Shown here: in pieces, positions 1-9,288 of the stretch
Numbering within the stretch: the stretch's first letter is position 1
How the letters are laid out: each line of letters begins with the position of its first letter
Assembly: GCA_026260175.1 (NCBI GenBank)
Contig: JAKCWW010007028.1
Span: 1-22,535, forward strand
DNA: 22,535 bases
Origin: Reticulitermes lucifugus
Lineage: Eukaryota > Arthropoda > Insecta > Blattodea > Rhinotermitidae
Direction: 5' to 3'
Notes under the pieces: generated by a model
The model's database searches: none
What the model was told of the DNA's origin: nothing
The model's input: the letters and a program-made list of their open reading frames with translations, nothing else
Translations under genes and position numbers: made by a program

Positions 1-69
1 GATAATGTGCTAGACGGTTGGGCGAATGGTGACTGAGCTTATGATAATGTGCTAGACGGTTGGTCGAAT
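1..69 (+). repeat. Tandem repeat, 42-bp period, cut by the left edge
   Basis: The 27-mer GATAATGTGCTAGACGGTTG... at 1-27 recurs at 43-69 with one mismatch (G/T at 22 versus 64), separated by 15 bases. Only two copies are seen; more may lie left of the window. Confidence 0.8.
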
Positions 70-1386
70 CGCACGACAGAGGGCACTGAGATCGACTCTT
101 TGTTTATTTAACCACGCTTTTGACTATGCGATATTTTATAAATAATGAACTGGAAGGAATATCGAAGGAATCGGTTTTTCTTTTTAACTGTAGGCCAACT
201 GTCTCTTGGCGGGAATGGGGCAAGTCACAAAAGTGAAGAGGATAGCGGGTCTTGGGGCCGCCACGTGGATACGGGATCTATGAAACAAAAATGAATGCTA
301 TCGACTGAGACGTGCGCTGTGGTATCGGCAGGATGAGAAGTCACATGAATTATGTAGTGTTCTAGTTAAAAACTGACATCACAAATTTGAACTCGCTCAT
401 AAGCTTCCATGCACGAGTAGTCGATCGATATTTGTGCCCAGTCGCTTAATTTGGTTCCAATGCAGACGATGTACATACACTGTATCATCCATTGTGATGA
501 GATGGCTGTAGTGTAAGTATCTGAAATGACACTGTCGTGGTCTGTTTGAAGATGCGATCCCGGTATTTGTCTGGAGAGACTAAATAAATCCCAAGTGCTA
601 TCCAGTATTCGTGTGGATAGTAACTGCGTAAAACCACGATTATCTCCACGTAACCGCTGCATAGGTAGATACCCGAATTTCTTGCTACCGCTGAACTAGT
701 CTGCTCTGTAAGATAGTGTTATGTGGTGCACAGTCTACAGTCGAGAAAGGGCAGTAGCAATTTCCTTCTTCTGCGACAGGTCGTACTGTTTCCATCTTTG
801 TTGAAATCATACGCGAAGTTCTGTTCAGCACCTGCCATCTGTGATGTGATATTCGAGCTGAACGCAAGTTGCTGCTCCATACAGGCACTACGAGCCTGTT
901 TGGAGCAGCATGTAGACATCATTACACACCTTTGCGCTACATAAACTGCTCCTTGGAGTTACTTGTTGATTTTGTTGCTTGGCTTTGTAGTTAGTTGGTT
1001 GGTTGGTTAGTTAGTCAGTCAGTCGAGTCAGTTGGTCAGTCAACGGGATACGAGAAAGTCAAGTGACTTGCTCTGCAGATTCCGTTTCACCTTTTAAAGC
1101 CTAATGGTTTCTGGATGCACCAACAGTTTTAACATTCAAAAATTCTACATTCTGACCACACTATATTTATGTGTATTATATTTATACTAGAACAAACACC
1201 GACTTTTGCCTTATATAACATAAATTGATTTTTTTAACCGAGATGAAAAATGTTTACTGCGCGGTACGAACTGGGTCTTTAAATGAAATAGTTTACGCTT
1301 CGTCTGTAAAGGGTTAATACGTTACCACATTGAGAATACCAGTCAAATTTCAGGATGTCCTGTCCAAAATTAATTACTAATAATAG
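70..1386. other. Intergenic; no supported gene
   Basis: Mixed-composition sequence with only short open frames (up to 98 codons) and no recognised domain. The 720-945 block is somewhat GC-richer and open on both strands, but neither translation resembles a family I know. Confidence 0.6.
988..1043 (+). repeat. Tetranucleotide low-complexity tract (TTGG/TTAG/TCAG)
   Basis: Runs of GTTGGTTGGTTGGTTAGTTA then GTCAGTCAGTCGAGTCAG. This is a decayed microsatellite. Confidence 0.85.
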
Positions 1387-1398
1387 AATTCTCATGCC

Positions 1399-1623
1399 GA
1401 TTTCTGCGGCCGCTCGCTTGCTGGGATTGCGGGTTCGAATCCCGCCGGGGCATGGATATGTCTTTTGCATGTTGTGTGTTGTCAGGAAGAGGCCTCTGCG
1501 ACGGGCCGATTACTCTTCCAGAGGAGTCTTACCGAGTGTGTTGTGTCTGTGTGTGATCTCGAAATATCAACAATGAGGCGGCCTAGGCCCGAGTAGGGCT
1601 GTTGCGCCACAAGAAAAAAATAA
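1399..1623 (+). mobile_element. tRNA-derived SINE, 5'-truncated, with target-site duplication
   Basis: The 12-bp sequence AATTCTCATGCC occurs at 1387-1398 and again at 1624-1635, flanking a body that ends in an A-rich tail (AAGAAAAAAATAAA). Near its start lies a perfect T-arm-like block, GCGGGTTCGAATCCCGC (1429-1445), containing the B box of a tRNA-type Pol III promoter. The A box and 5' tRNA half are absent, so this copy is truncated and unlikely to be transcribed from its own promoter. The tRNA-unrelated part contains ATGAGGCGGCCTAGGCCC (1573-1590), shared exactly with the copy at the right edge of the window. Confidence 0.85.
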
Positions 1624-1635
1624 AATTCTCATGCC

Positions 1636-2080
1636 TTTTGACGTATTTACATAGCATGTTCAGTCAGTGTGAATAACTAGCGGGTACTTAACAAGTTTAA
1701 GTAGGTACAGAATTTATCGCCTTCATAGATATCCCTGTCTGGCCCCTAAGTAAAAATAAACCAGTGTGTAATGTTCCTCAATATAATGTTATCTTTGCTG
1801 CTCTGTTTCTTAATGATTTTTTTTTCCTAATATGGATTCTTACTTAATCGACTCTGATGTGTGAAATGCCAAGTTGTGTTCTGTGCAACTACGTGTGTAC
1901 TGTACAGTACTGTGTTATCCTTCGTTAAGTACGTAGGCGGCCTCCGAGATACTGTGTACCAAGATCCAACACACTTTATGCTACAAAGACGTGTCTACAT
2001 TTTAGCTATTTAACTCTTTACATCATGTCTACTGTGTACAACAGTTGCTAATTTAGTTTTATTCAGTATTGCTTTAGTTG
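1636..2080. other. Intergenic AT-rich sequence
   Basis: No open frame or repeat recognised. This sequence lies directly upstream of hammerhead-like motif 1 and could include the rest of its parent element. Confidence 0.6.
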
Positions 2081-2081
2081 G

Positions 2082-2122
2082 TTCCCTGATGATGATCCCT
2101 TAGGGATCGAAACATGTAGGAA
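2082..2122 (+). ncRNA. Hammerhead-ribozyme-like motif 1, minimal stem III
   Basis: Core CTGATGA (2086-2092) and GAAA (2109-2112) enclose a perfect 6-bp stem II (GATCCC/GGGATC) with loop TTA. One extra T (2093) sits between the core and stem II. Stem III is reduced to the self-complementary CATG, followed by TA, giving a GUA cleavage context at 2118. Stem I is TTCC (2082-2085) with GGAA (2119-2122). Hammerheads of this shape are known from Penelope-like retroelements and cleave as dimers. Activity here is untested and the extra U departs from the textbook core. Confidence 0.5.
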
Positions 2123-2214
2123 TAGTTTATGTGATATTATAATATAAATATCTAAGAAACAATATTGTGCATTTTGTTCGTCTGAGTGTTGCTAACCAGT
2201 TCACTCTCTGACAC

Positions 2215-2470
2215 GTTCCTTTAAGATCCTTTTTAGTGGTGCCCTCCCATCTAAACTTAGGTTTCCCATTTTTCTTCCCTTCAATTTTTCCAACTAAATG
2301 TCACTTTCATTTCTCATCTAGCCCACACGTTCCACATATTCCATTCTTATAGTTCTCCTCCAGTTGCACTTGGTGACGTGTATAAATTATGAAATTTCTC
2401 ATTATGCTGTTTTATTCAGCCTCTCGCTACTTTCATTCGAGTCCAAATATTCTTTGAAGTACTCTCAAAG
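2215..2470 (-). mobile_element. LINE remnant A (C-terminal reverse-transcriptase ORF tail)
   Basis: On the minus strand, 2300-2222 translates in pieces as VGKIEGKKNGKPKFRWEG and then KKDLK. This is the conserved basic G+RP..RWEDNI+.DLR tail I know from arthropod non-LTR retrotransposons. Further upstream on that strand comes sequence equivalent to the HNLYSS block (ATAATTTATACACGTCACC). It is degenerate, with stops, and clearly related to the fragments at 8610-8940, 11075-11270 and 15215-15560. Confidence 0.55.
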
Positions 2471-2960
2471 GCCCTCAACCTGGATCTTGTCCTAGAATGA
2501 TAAACCAAGTTTCACACCCCCATAAAATAATAGGTGGTAGAGGTTACGTATTCTAATCGTGTTTTCAGATAAGAGACGGGGGAAAAAATTGACAAATGGT
2601 AGCCAGCATTCTCGAATTTAATCAGCTCTTAATTTATTCTTGAGTGTTACAGTTCTTACTTTCGCTAAACATAGCGTCGTTATTTGTTCAGAACTATTCT
2701 GTAAATATAAGTATCAAAGGTCAAGGAGTTTGAAATGTTGCTCTTCTTAAGTATAGATCATAGGACATATAGTTGTTTGCCACACAGTCTGTCGCTTATA
2801 AGCATGAAAATTGGGCGTGGCCCCACACATGCAGTTTGGAAGCCTTGCCCTTACAGCTTCACACTACTGGAAGATTCTTTACTTATGGTGAACGTAACAA
2901 CATTTGTTAAGATATAAAATATGGTACATTCCTCAACACTGTACAAAGATTTGGTCTTAC

Positions 2961-3388
2961 CATTGTTTTTGAATACTGTAAACTCTGAAGATTCAAGTCT
3001 TCTCATAAATATCGATAACTGTTTACCAATTAACAAAGCATTATATCCCAAAAGACTTGGATCTTTGTCAACACCGCCTTGAGAACTTCAATTCTCTCTC
3101 TTAAAACTTTCTTCACATTGTTGTCTTCTGCATTGTCTGGTAGGCTAAATACGAACTTTTGGAGTAATATATTGCTCCAGTCTTCAGGATAAAAATGAGC
3201 CAAGCTTCTCAGGGCATCGTACTGTTTCCTTGTTAGAACTTCATTTCTCGTGTATAAGAGTGGCTTTACATTCAGATCCAGCAGTTCTGATTGGCTACTC
3301 CTGTCCTCTGTGGCCTCTTTTCCCCACCTTCTTTGTACAAGTAACCAACCACAGTTCGGCTCACTTCTACCCGGAGGATGGAAGCAGT
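2961..3388 (-). pseudogene. Unidentified coding-like stretch with an apparent frameshift
   Basis: I do not recognise this. A minus-strand frame without an ATG runs 119 codons from 3388 to the TAA at 3032-3030, with protein-like composition, for example SELLDLNVKPLLYTRNEVLT, YDALRSLAHFYPEDWSNIL and VKKVLRERIEVLKAVL. Close to its end, around 3070, a second frame takes over with DKDPSLLGYNALLIGKQLSI then FMRRLESSEFTVFKN. That frame runs to a consensus splice donor CAATG|gtaaga at 2961/2960. The two halves read like one helical protein segment split by a one-base shift. It could be a decayed exon, a retrocopy, part of an unknown transposon, or a sequencing error in a real exon. No upstream acceptor was established. 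It is on the same strand as the SLC6 gene, about 5.7 kb downstream of its last recognised exon. Confidence 0.4.
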
Positions 3389-3389
3389 G

Positions 3390-3942
3390 TTATTCTTCGA
3401 AGCATTGGTACCAGCCTACCATATTACATGATAGGATAGGATAACCCAGGAGAAAACAACATGATTCATCATCGCTGTGAGAACCTCAAATCTCATACTG
3501 ACAACTTTGAGCTGTGTGGGAATATTTTAGCATATATATTTATAATACATTTCTCATTGTAGTCACTTTCCATGATCCAGCAAGGAAATTACATGATAGC
3601 GTGAGCCCTATCCTGCTTAAAACAAAGACTCTGTATTTGTCTTAAGAGTACTTCAACCTCATACTATTATTATTGCAGGGTTCACAATATCTACATACTT
3701 CTACTGGTGTGTTTATTCATTATACAATTATTTAAATATCTATGAAGAACAGAAACCTTTCGTAAAGGAACGTTGAATTTCAGGTGTTTGCATTGATTCA
3801 GTCCCTCAACTTACCAGGCAGTACAGGGGTCACGCTTGCGGCCCTTTACCAAAATACTGTCTTTTTTTTTACACGAAGTGAGCTGCAGTCTCATTGTGAA
3901 CAGACATGAACAGAACATATTTGTTGCTTGCCAGGAAATATA

Positions 3943-3978
<36 letters not shown>

Positions 3979-4148
3979 CATTCTCTATGTAATTTCTAGC
4001 ACTAATATCTTGTCACGAACTTTTTTTTTTGGCTTTTCTTAACACTTCCTAAACCTAAATTGATTCACTGTATCACCGGGTTCGGTTATTATACATAAAC
4101 GAATATCATCATTGTACAGATACTAATTATTAATAGTTTTTAATAAAA
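3390..4148. other. Intergenic AT-rich sequence with a microsatellite
   Basis: Nothing coding is supported. It contains the (AT)n tract and several T-runs. The end next to 4149 would be the downstream side of hammerhead-like motif 2 on the minus strand. Confidence 0.6.
3938..3980 (+). repeat. (AT)n microsatellite
   Basis: About 21 AT/TA dinucleotides with one CA interruption at 3961. The open frame of repeated Ile-Tyr across it is an artefact of the repeat. Confidence 0.97.
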
Positions 4149-4190
4149 TCTCCAGCATGTTTCGATCACTACAGATCATCATCAGGGAGA
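4149..4190 (-). ncRNA. Hammerhead-ribozyme-like motif 2, probably inactivated
   Basis: On the minus strand: stem I TCTCC, core CTGATGA (4185-4179), extra T, stem II GATC/GATC with loop TGTAGT, GAAA (4163-4160), CATG, then CT and GGAGA closing a 5-bp stem I. It is the same family as the motif at 2082-2122 (shared ATCGAAACATG) in the opposite orientation. The base that should be the U of GUH is C (4155), so the A-U pair next to the cleavage site is lost. It is therefore likely a poorly active or dead copy. Confidence 0.42.
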
Positions 4191-7100
4191 CATTTATTGG
4201 TCGACAACAGGCATTGCCAAGGCTTACATGACTATTTTATACATAACACATAGTCATATAAAAATGAAATATGTGCGCACAATTAACGCAAAATGTAGAA
4301 ATTCTGTATGTCCTTATTTTAAGACAATACACTCTGTATGTTTATCTTAATATATTTTTCATTAATTTTGCGAGATTCAAATGCTATCAGAATTATTATG
4401 ATTTCAACTACTTAAAAATATCAATATATAGTTACCAATGAAATCTTCACGTTATATTACGCCATGCTTCAGTATAACAAATACTGTGAAATCTTGATAA
4501 TTATACACATACACATTCATAAATTATTATTATTTTATTTATTTATATCTAGTTGCCTTGCAAAGGCACCTAGATATAAATAAATAATTATGATGCTTTC
4601 GTTACTCTTTTGAAGTCCTGTTATTTCCTGTAAATTACAAAGGTATAATACCTAACACATCATCTTAAAGTGAAGGTGCAAAGAATTTCTGTATTTTATA
4701 TGAATTGCACGTATATATTTTGTCTTGTGTCACTAAGTATCATGTATGGTTTGCAGTTATGTAAGCCTTTGCAATACCTCTTTTCGACATATAAGCTTCT
4801 CCCTGATTCATCGAAACATGTTGGACATTTATTGAAAGGTGTTGAAATCTTATTTGTGCTATGGTGGTGTTCGTTTATGTATAACTTCCTAATTCTATTT
4901 AGCACCAAATCACTGCACACACTAGGAGCATATCACACATCTGCCTCTGCAAATTTGAATTTTAAGTCTCTAAAACTGGGAAGACACGAATTGGTCGCCA
5001 CAAAGTTCAGGCTGCAAGTTGTACATGTTGAGAGTTTATGCTAAATCTGTAGCTATGTATTGTGTTTTTCACATTTCAGTTTCGATGTAGGAATATTTAT
5101 GTTGTACTAAGACATTACATGTCCTTCCATCTAAATAACTTTGCATCATTTTACTTTAAACAATATGAAATAAAAAACCTGTCGAAATAAACAAAAAGAG
5201 TAAACATTTCCTAGAGCAAAATGTTTTTTTGTATATCATACTAACTACATGTCGTTACTGGTATTGTTAGAATGTGGTTATTTTACAGAATTAAAATTTC
5301 GTTTTAATTTGAGTTTAGCACAACATAAAACACGATTAATTTCTGTTATTAAACAAAAACAGTACTACCAAATTTGTTTCTGTTTTATACAATTGCCTAA
5401 ACACGCGGTTTTATTGACGGAAGACATATTTTATGCCACCTACGACTTTTACACGGCCATGTCTAATTTAACCAAGGATTAGTGTACATATAGGCCTATA
5501 AAATTCCTCACCAACTGATCAGCATTTAATCTGAAAACACAACTGGGAAATATTCAACGCAACTTCCTCTTTATGAGTTGACACAAAATTCAAACTTGAC
5601 GATCGAATAGCTAACGAAATAACAAATTTCCTTTAATTTCGTTTTAAAGCAATTATAGGTTTAAAAGAAGATTACATTCCATAATTTTGTTGTCTGAGTC
5701 AAACTTGAGTCCATGTTGTTTATAATTGTTTGACCTTTGTAGTTATTTTCTGTTGTTTTTTTTCTATCATAACTTCTTTTAGACTATTCATAAACCAAAT
5801 TGAACGAAATAATCGATGAAATATTCCATGAATTGTCGACTTGTTTGGAAATGTCTCCATAAATCCTTCCTCCAAGCCTTTAAACCAGCCACTGCCAAAT
5901 AATATTCGACAGTAGCAATGGTTACTCCATTCTTGTTAACCCTAAGTTTTCAACTTGTTAAATCCTTTTTTTTTCACTTTTTGCTGTTATTTTATGTGCA
6001 GGTATTGTTACGAAATGTAATAATGGGATCTCTTTGGACAGTGTTACCGTACTGTAAATTAAAGTTTCATTAACAACAAGAATCAAAACGACATAGTTTT
6101 CCTTACAGAATATGGGTTCTGTCTTATTTCTGTCACTGTGTGTAATAACTCTTTGACTATTTTTCATATTTCTTGTCCCGATTTGAAAATAAGTGGTGAT
6201 GATATTAGCCAAGAGTTTGATAATTATTTTTTATGCCTGCATTATTTGTTTCGGGTTGGGAAGTCTGTAATGTTGTTGCGGTAACACCATAAAGCTCTGT
6301 GTAATGTCTTGAAAATGTGGTCAAATTTTAAAAATTGCCATTTCCACTGGATGTTTTAAATGTTTTCCAAGAATTATTATGATATGCTTCTGTTTTGTTG
6401 TAATACAAATTTTGCATGCGTAAATCATGTAAGCCGTGCACTCGTGTATCTTTACGTAGATATGGGGCTACAGATTTTATTCAGAATAATGGGTTTAAAA
6501 GTTTATAGCACATATAACGTCCCCATTATTTACTTCGCAGTGTCTGTACGTAATGTACGTACATACTTATGCAACCCGCAGTTATATTTCCATATTTGCA
6601 AAGGCCCGAAACTGAGCTCTGTTTTAAACCATTTGAAACTAGTCCAAATCCTCACATCCCGTTTCGTAAGATCTATTTTAATATTATCAGTTTCCTGAAA
6701 ATTGCATTTGTAGAACAGAAAAGGAATTTTGGTGTTTAATTCTGTGGAATAACCGACAAATTATCTAATATTACTCATATTCAGAGCTAACGGCTGGTTG
6801 TTTATTTTATATCTATGTATGTATATAGTTTGTAAATAACTTAAGATTTTAAAAATTGTATACCGATATATGCAGTTTGACGCTTCATCTTATATTACCG
6901 TTTCCATGTCGTACTTAGTGAAAATTAGCAGAACTGTCCCTTTAGACAGAAAATTGTTCGAATTTCATGAAACCCCGATTTTACCATTAAGTTACGAATG
7001 ATGTTCGTGGTGTGTAACAGGTCCATTTAAGGACTCCGTATTTCCACATTCATTTTGCTGGATACATGATTTAAGCATACATCTGCAGTATCCTAGATCC

Positions 7101-8600
7101 TTGAATTTTAAGTGTACTGTAACATCCTGGCTTTAACATTTCGTGAAATTCTTCTGACTTGTAAAAGCTGAGGGTACTGCTTGGAACCACAAACTTATGC
7201 AGGGGTTGACCTCACAACCTCCCAGTGCTGTAAGTGAGGCTAGCATCAATTTGGCACATTATTTGGCACACTCATTAACACTTTCCCTTGTTGTGGTTGA
7301 TATGTCATCACTGAAGCTTCTGTATCCTCTTGGCATATCTTTGAAAGTGGCAGCGTTTTTAGTACAGCTACAATTTGCAACGCCCTTTTATGCGTGGGTT
7401 TTGAAAGAAACTGAACTTCCATGCCAGTAAGCTAGGATCAGTATTACTAGATCGCTTTGTAATGAACAGAAAATATATCTGCTTCTAAATCGTCATGTGA
7501 AATACTAGTTTCATCATTTTCAAGATGTGACAAAGATATTAGGCTGTTGAATCCAGCACAGAAAAATGCATTGATTGCATGAAGGGCGGTATGTTTGTAG
7601 TGTAAATGTATTGACGGTACTTTAGTTAAACATAGTTTTAATTAAAAATAAATGAGTCACGATGGCTGAGTCAAATGACCAGCTACGGGCGGGAGACGAT
7701 CTGGGGTTTATTACTGACAAGCTCAGGGATTTTTCTTTTTAACGTCAATTCACACCAACTCACGGAGTCCATGAGCCTAAAGCGGATACGCGAAGCCGTC
7801 AGAGCGTGAGGCTGAGGACTCACTTCCAGCCAGTGTCATAGTTAAGCTCCTCCTCCACTCGCCTATACATCTTCCTTGCATGGAACTTTATCAAGAACAT
7901 TTAAAATTAGGCCAGAATTAGGACCAGTTATAAAGTATAAATTTATATAATTGTGATGCGGTATGCATGCAGTGTCTGGCATGTGGGTTAACGCTGTCGA
8001 GGAATTTCAAAGGTAGCCACTTTCGAGTAATTTAAACATGGAACGTTAAAGGCACTGGGAGCATTAAGTTCTAATTGTTCTAAATGGGTTAATTCACGCG
8101 TATTATAAGTGTAGTATCTTGACTTCCTTTCACCTAGCTTCAGGCCTGGAAAGACTGACAGTAGGAAACGTCTGCTTCAGTGGATGGCGAAAGAGAAATT
8201 GTTAAAGGCAATGTTGAGTTATCTACTGCGTGAGGAACGAATTGTTCTTAGTGAGAAGTCCTGCACTGCTCTCAGACATGGGGATCACTGCAGTCTTCTG
8301 CCCTTGCGGTATCTTCCCTCTGGACTTGATGTTAGGCTTCAGTCCCTTCAGTATATTCTGTGGACCAAACAGCGATTTTCATGCAGTTGATGGTTTTTCC
8401 GAGTATGTTGCAACTAACAATGTTCACCTTTTGTGTATTTTAATAACTAATTATTTTCTGACCCTAGATAAGGTGGAAGGATCAATGAAACTATAGTACT
8501 TGCCTAACCCTTGAGACCGAAGCAAGACCTAATTTCTGGAAGGAAATTCCTGACTGAGAAACTGATTGTCACCTAGTCAAAAAATTTTCGGCCTTTTATA
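4191..8600. other. Long AT-rich gene-poor stretch
   Basis: Apart from the hairpin at 4535-4587, I see no supported gene, RNA or transposon domain in 4.4 kb. Open frames at 4670-5044 (124 codons, plus) and 6360-6698 (112 codons, plus) have Leu/Ile/Tyr/Phe-rich translations typical of chance frames in AT-rich DNA. The missing terminal SLC6 exon and 3' UTR could lie here but cannot be pinned. The block 7655-7850 is more GC-rich. It contains an A-box-like TGGCTGAGTC but no matching B box, so it could be a decayed SINE. Confidence 0.5.
4535..4587. repeat. Near-perfect hairpin (25-bp stem, 3-nt loop)
   Basis: The left arm TTATTTATTTATATCTAGTT (then GCCTT) pairs with the right arm at 4563-4587. There is a single T/C mismatch (4553/4569) and loop GCA. 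No TSD or larger element was recognised. It could be a palindromic MITE remnant or simply a foldback. Confidence 0.85.
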
Positions 8601-8609
8601 GTTTCCCAA

Positions 8610-8940
8610 GGTTCGTTATCTTACTGACAAGAACCCGCCGCCACTGGATCCTATCTTGAGCAACATTAACCCAGTTCACGCCCTCATACCTTATTTATTT
8701 AAGATATATTTTAATATTATCCTTTGATCTACACTTAAGTCCCCTAGCGGTCTCTTCCCTTCTGGTTTTCAAACTAAAATTCTATACGTGTTATCTCATC
8801 TTTTGAATGCTTCAGCCTTCACATCCTCCATATGTGATTACCCTTTTAGTGCCTGATGAAGAGTAAACACTATGAATCTCCTCATTACGCTGTTTTCTCC
8901 ATCCTGCCACTTTCTTTCTGTTAGCTTCAGATGTCTGTAG
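8610..8940 (-). mobile_element. LINE remnant B
   Basis: On the minus strand, about 8905-8845 gives LHSVYSSSGTKRVIT-like residues in broken frames. Then EGKRPLG at about 8765, AGGATAATATTAAAATATATCTTAAA, a 'G.NWVNVAQDRIQWRA'-like stretch and GTTAACGAACC-type sequence follow in the order expected for the LINE tail. No intact frame remains. It lies just downstream of the last SLC6 exon found, in the same orientation. Confidence 0.55.
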
Positions 8941-9117
8941 AACTTTGTCCAAATTTTAACTAAACAAACTTTCTACTGTTGTCTTTTACATCGAAATTAA
9001 TTATTTCTGGACCTGTATTTATCATAATGTTATGTCATAATGTAAAGAACATAACTGTTAACTAAGTACAGGTACTTCCCTTGGAACGCACCGCAATATC
9101 GCAAGACATTCACTCAC

Positions 9118-9288
9118 CTCTTTGAGTGATCCTGGTCCAGTTAGCACATAATAGATGGCATAGGCAGGGACCCAGATCATTGACGCGAAGCTCATGCAGA
9201 AACCAAGCCCCTCGGCCCATCGCGGGTAATTGTACGACTTGCCGTATGTTATTGGCTTATAATCCACGCAATAAAAGATGAAAATTGC
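9118..9288 (-). CDS. SLC6 exon i: end of TM11 and TM12
   Basis: The acceptor is tgtatttcag and the donor is AAAGAG|gtgagt. It encodes [20 protein letters not shown] followed by [20 protein letters not shown] and [17 protein letters not shown]. The YP.WAE.LG block begins TM12, and GSLKE starts the cytoplasmic tail. The good donor shows that at least one more exon with the C-terminus follows. I could not identify it in positions 1-9117; it may be short or outside the window. It is 171 nt, 57 whole codons. Confidence 0.92.

Noticed and set aside
719..922. Minus-strand frame with a DFNKDGN stretch resembling an EF-hand loop
   Set aside because: Positions 8 and 12 of the calcium loop do not fit, there is no second hand, and a plus-strand frame is equally open.
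1399..1460. A possible tRNA gene, from the GGGTTCGAATCCCGC arm
   Set aside because: No acceptor stem, D arm or anticodon arm. It is the tRNA-derived head of a truncated SINE with flanking duplication.
3836..4042. Open frame with Ile-Tyr repeats
   Set aside because: Translation of the (AT)n microsatellite.
4670..5044. 124-codon plus-strand open frame
   Set aside because: No recognisable domain or signal. The composition (Leu, Ser, Tyr, Phe) is what AT-rich noncoding DNA gives, and there is an equally open opposite frame.
6360..6698. 112-codon plus-strand open frame
   Set aside because: Looks hydrophobic by chance, with no family motif and no splice or polyA context.
8850..8880. CTGATGAAGAGTAAACAC as a hammerhead core
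   Set aside because: No GAAA at suitable distance, and the sequence is explained by LINE remnant B.
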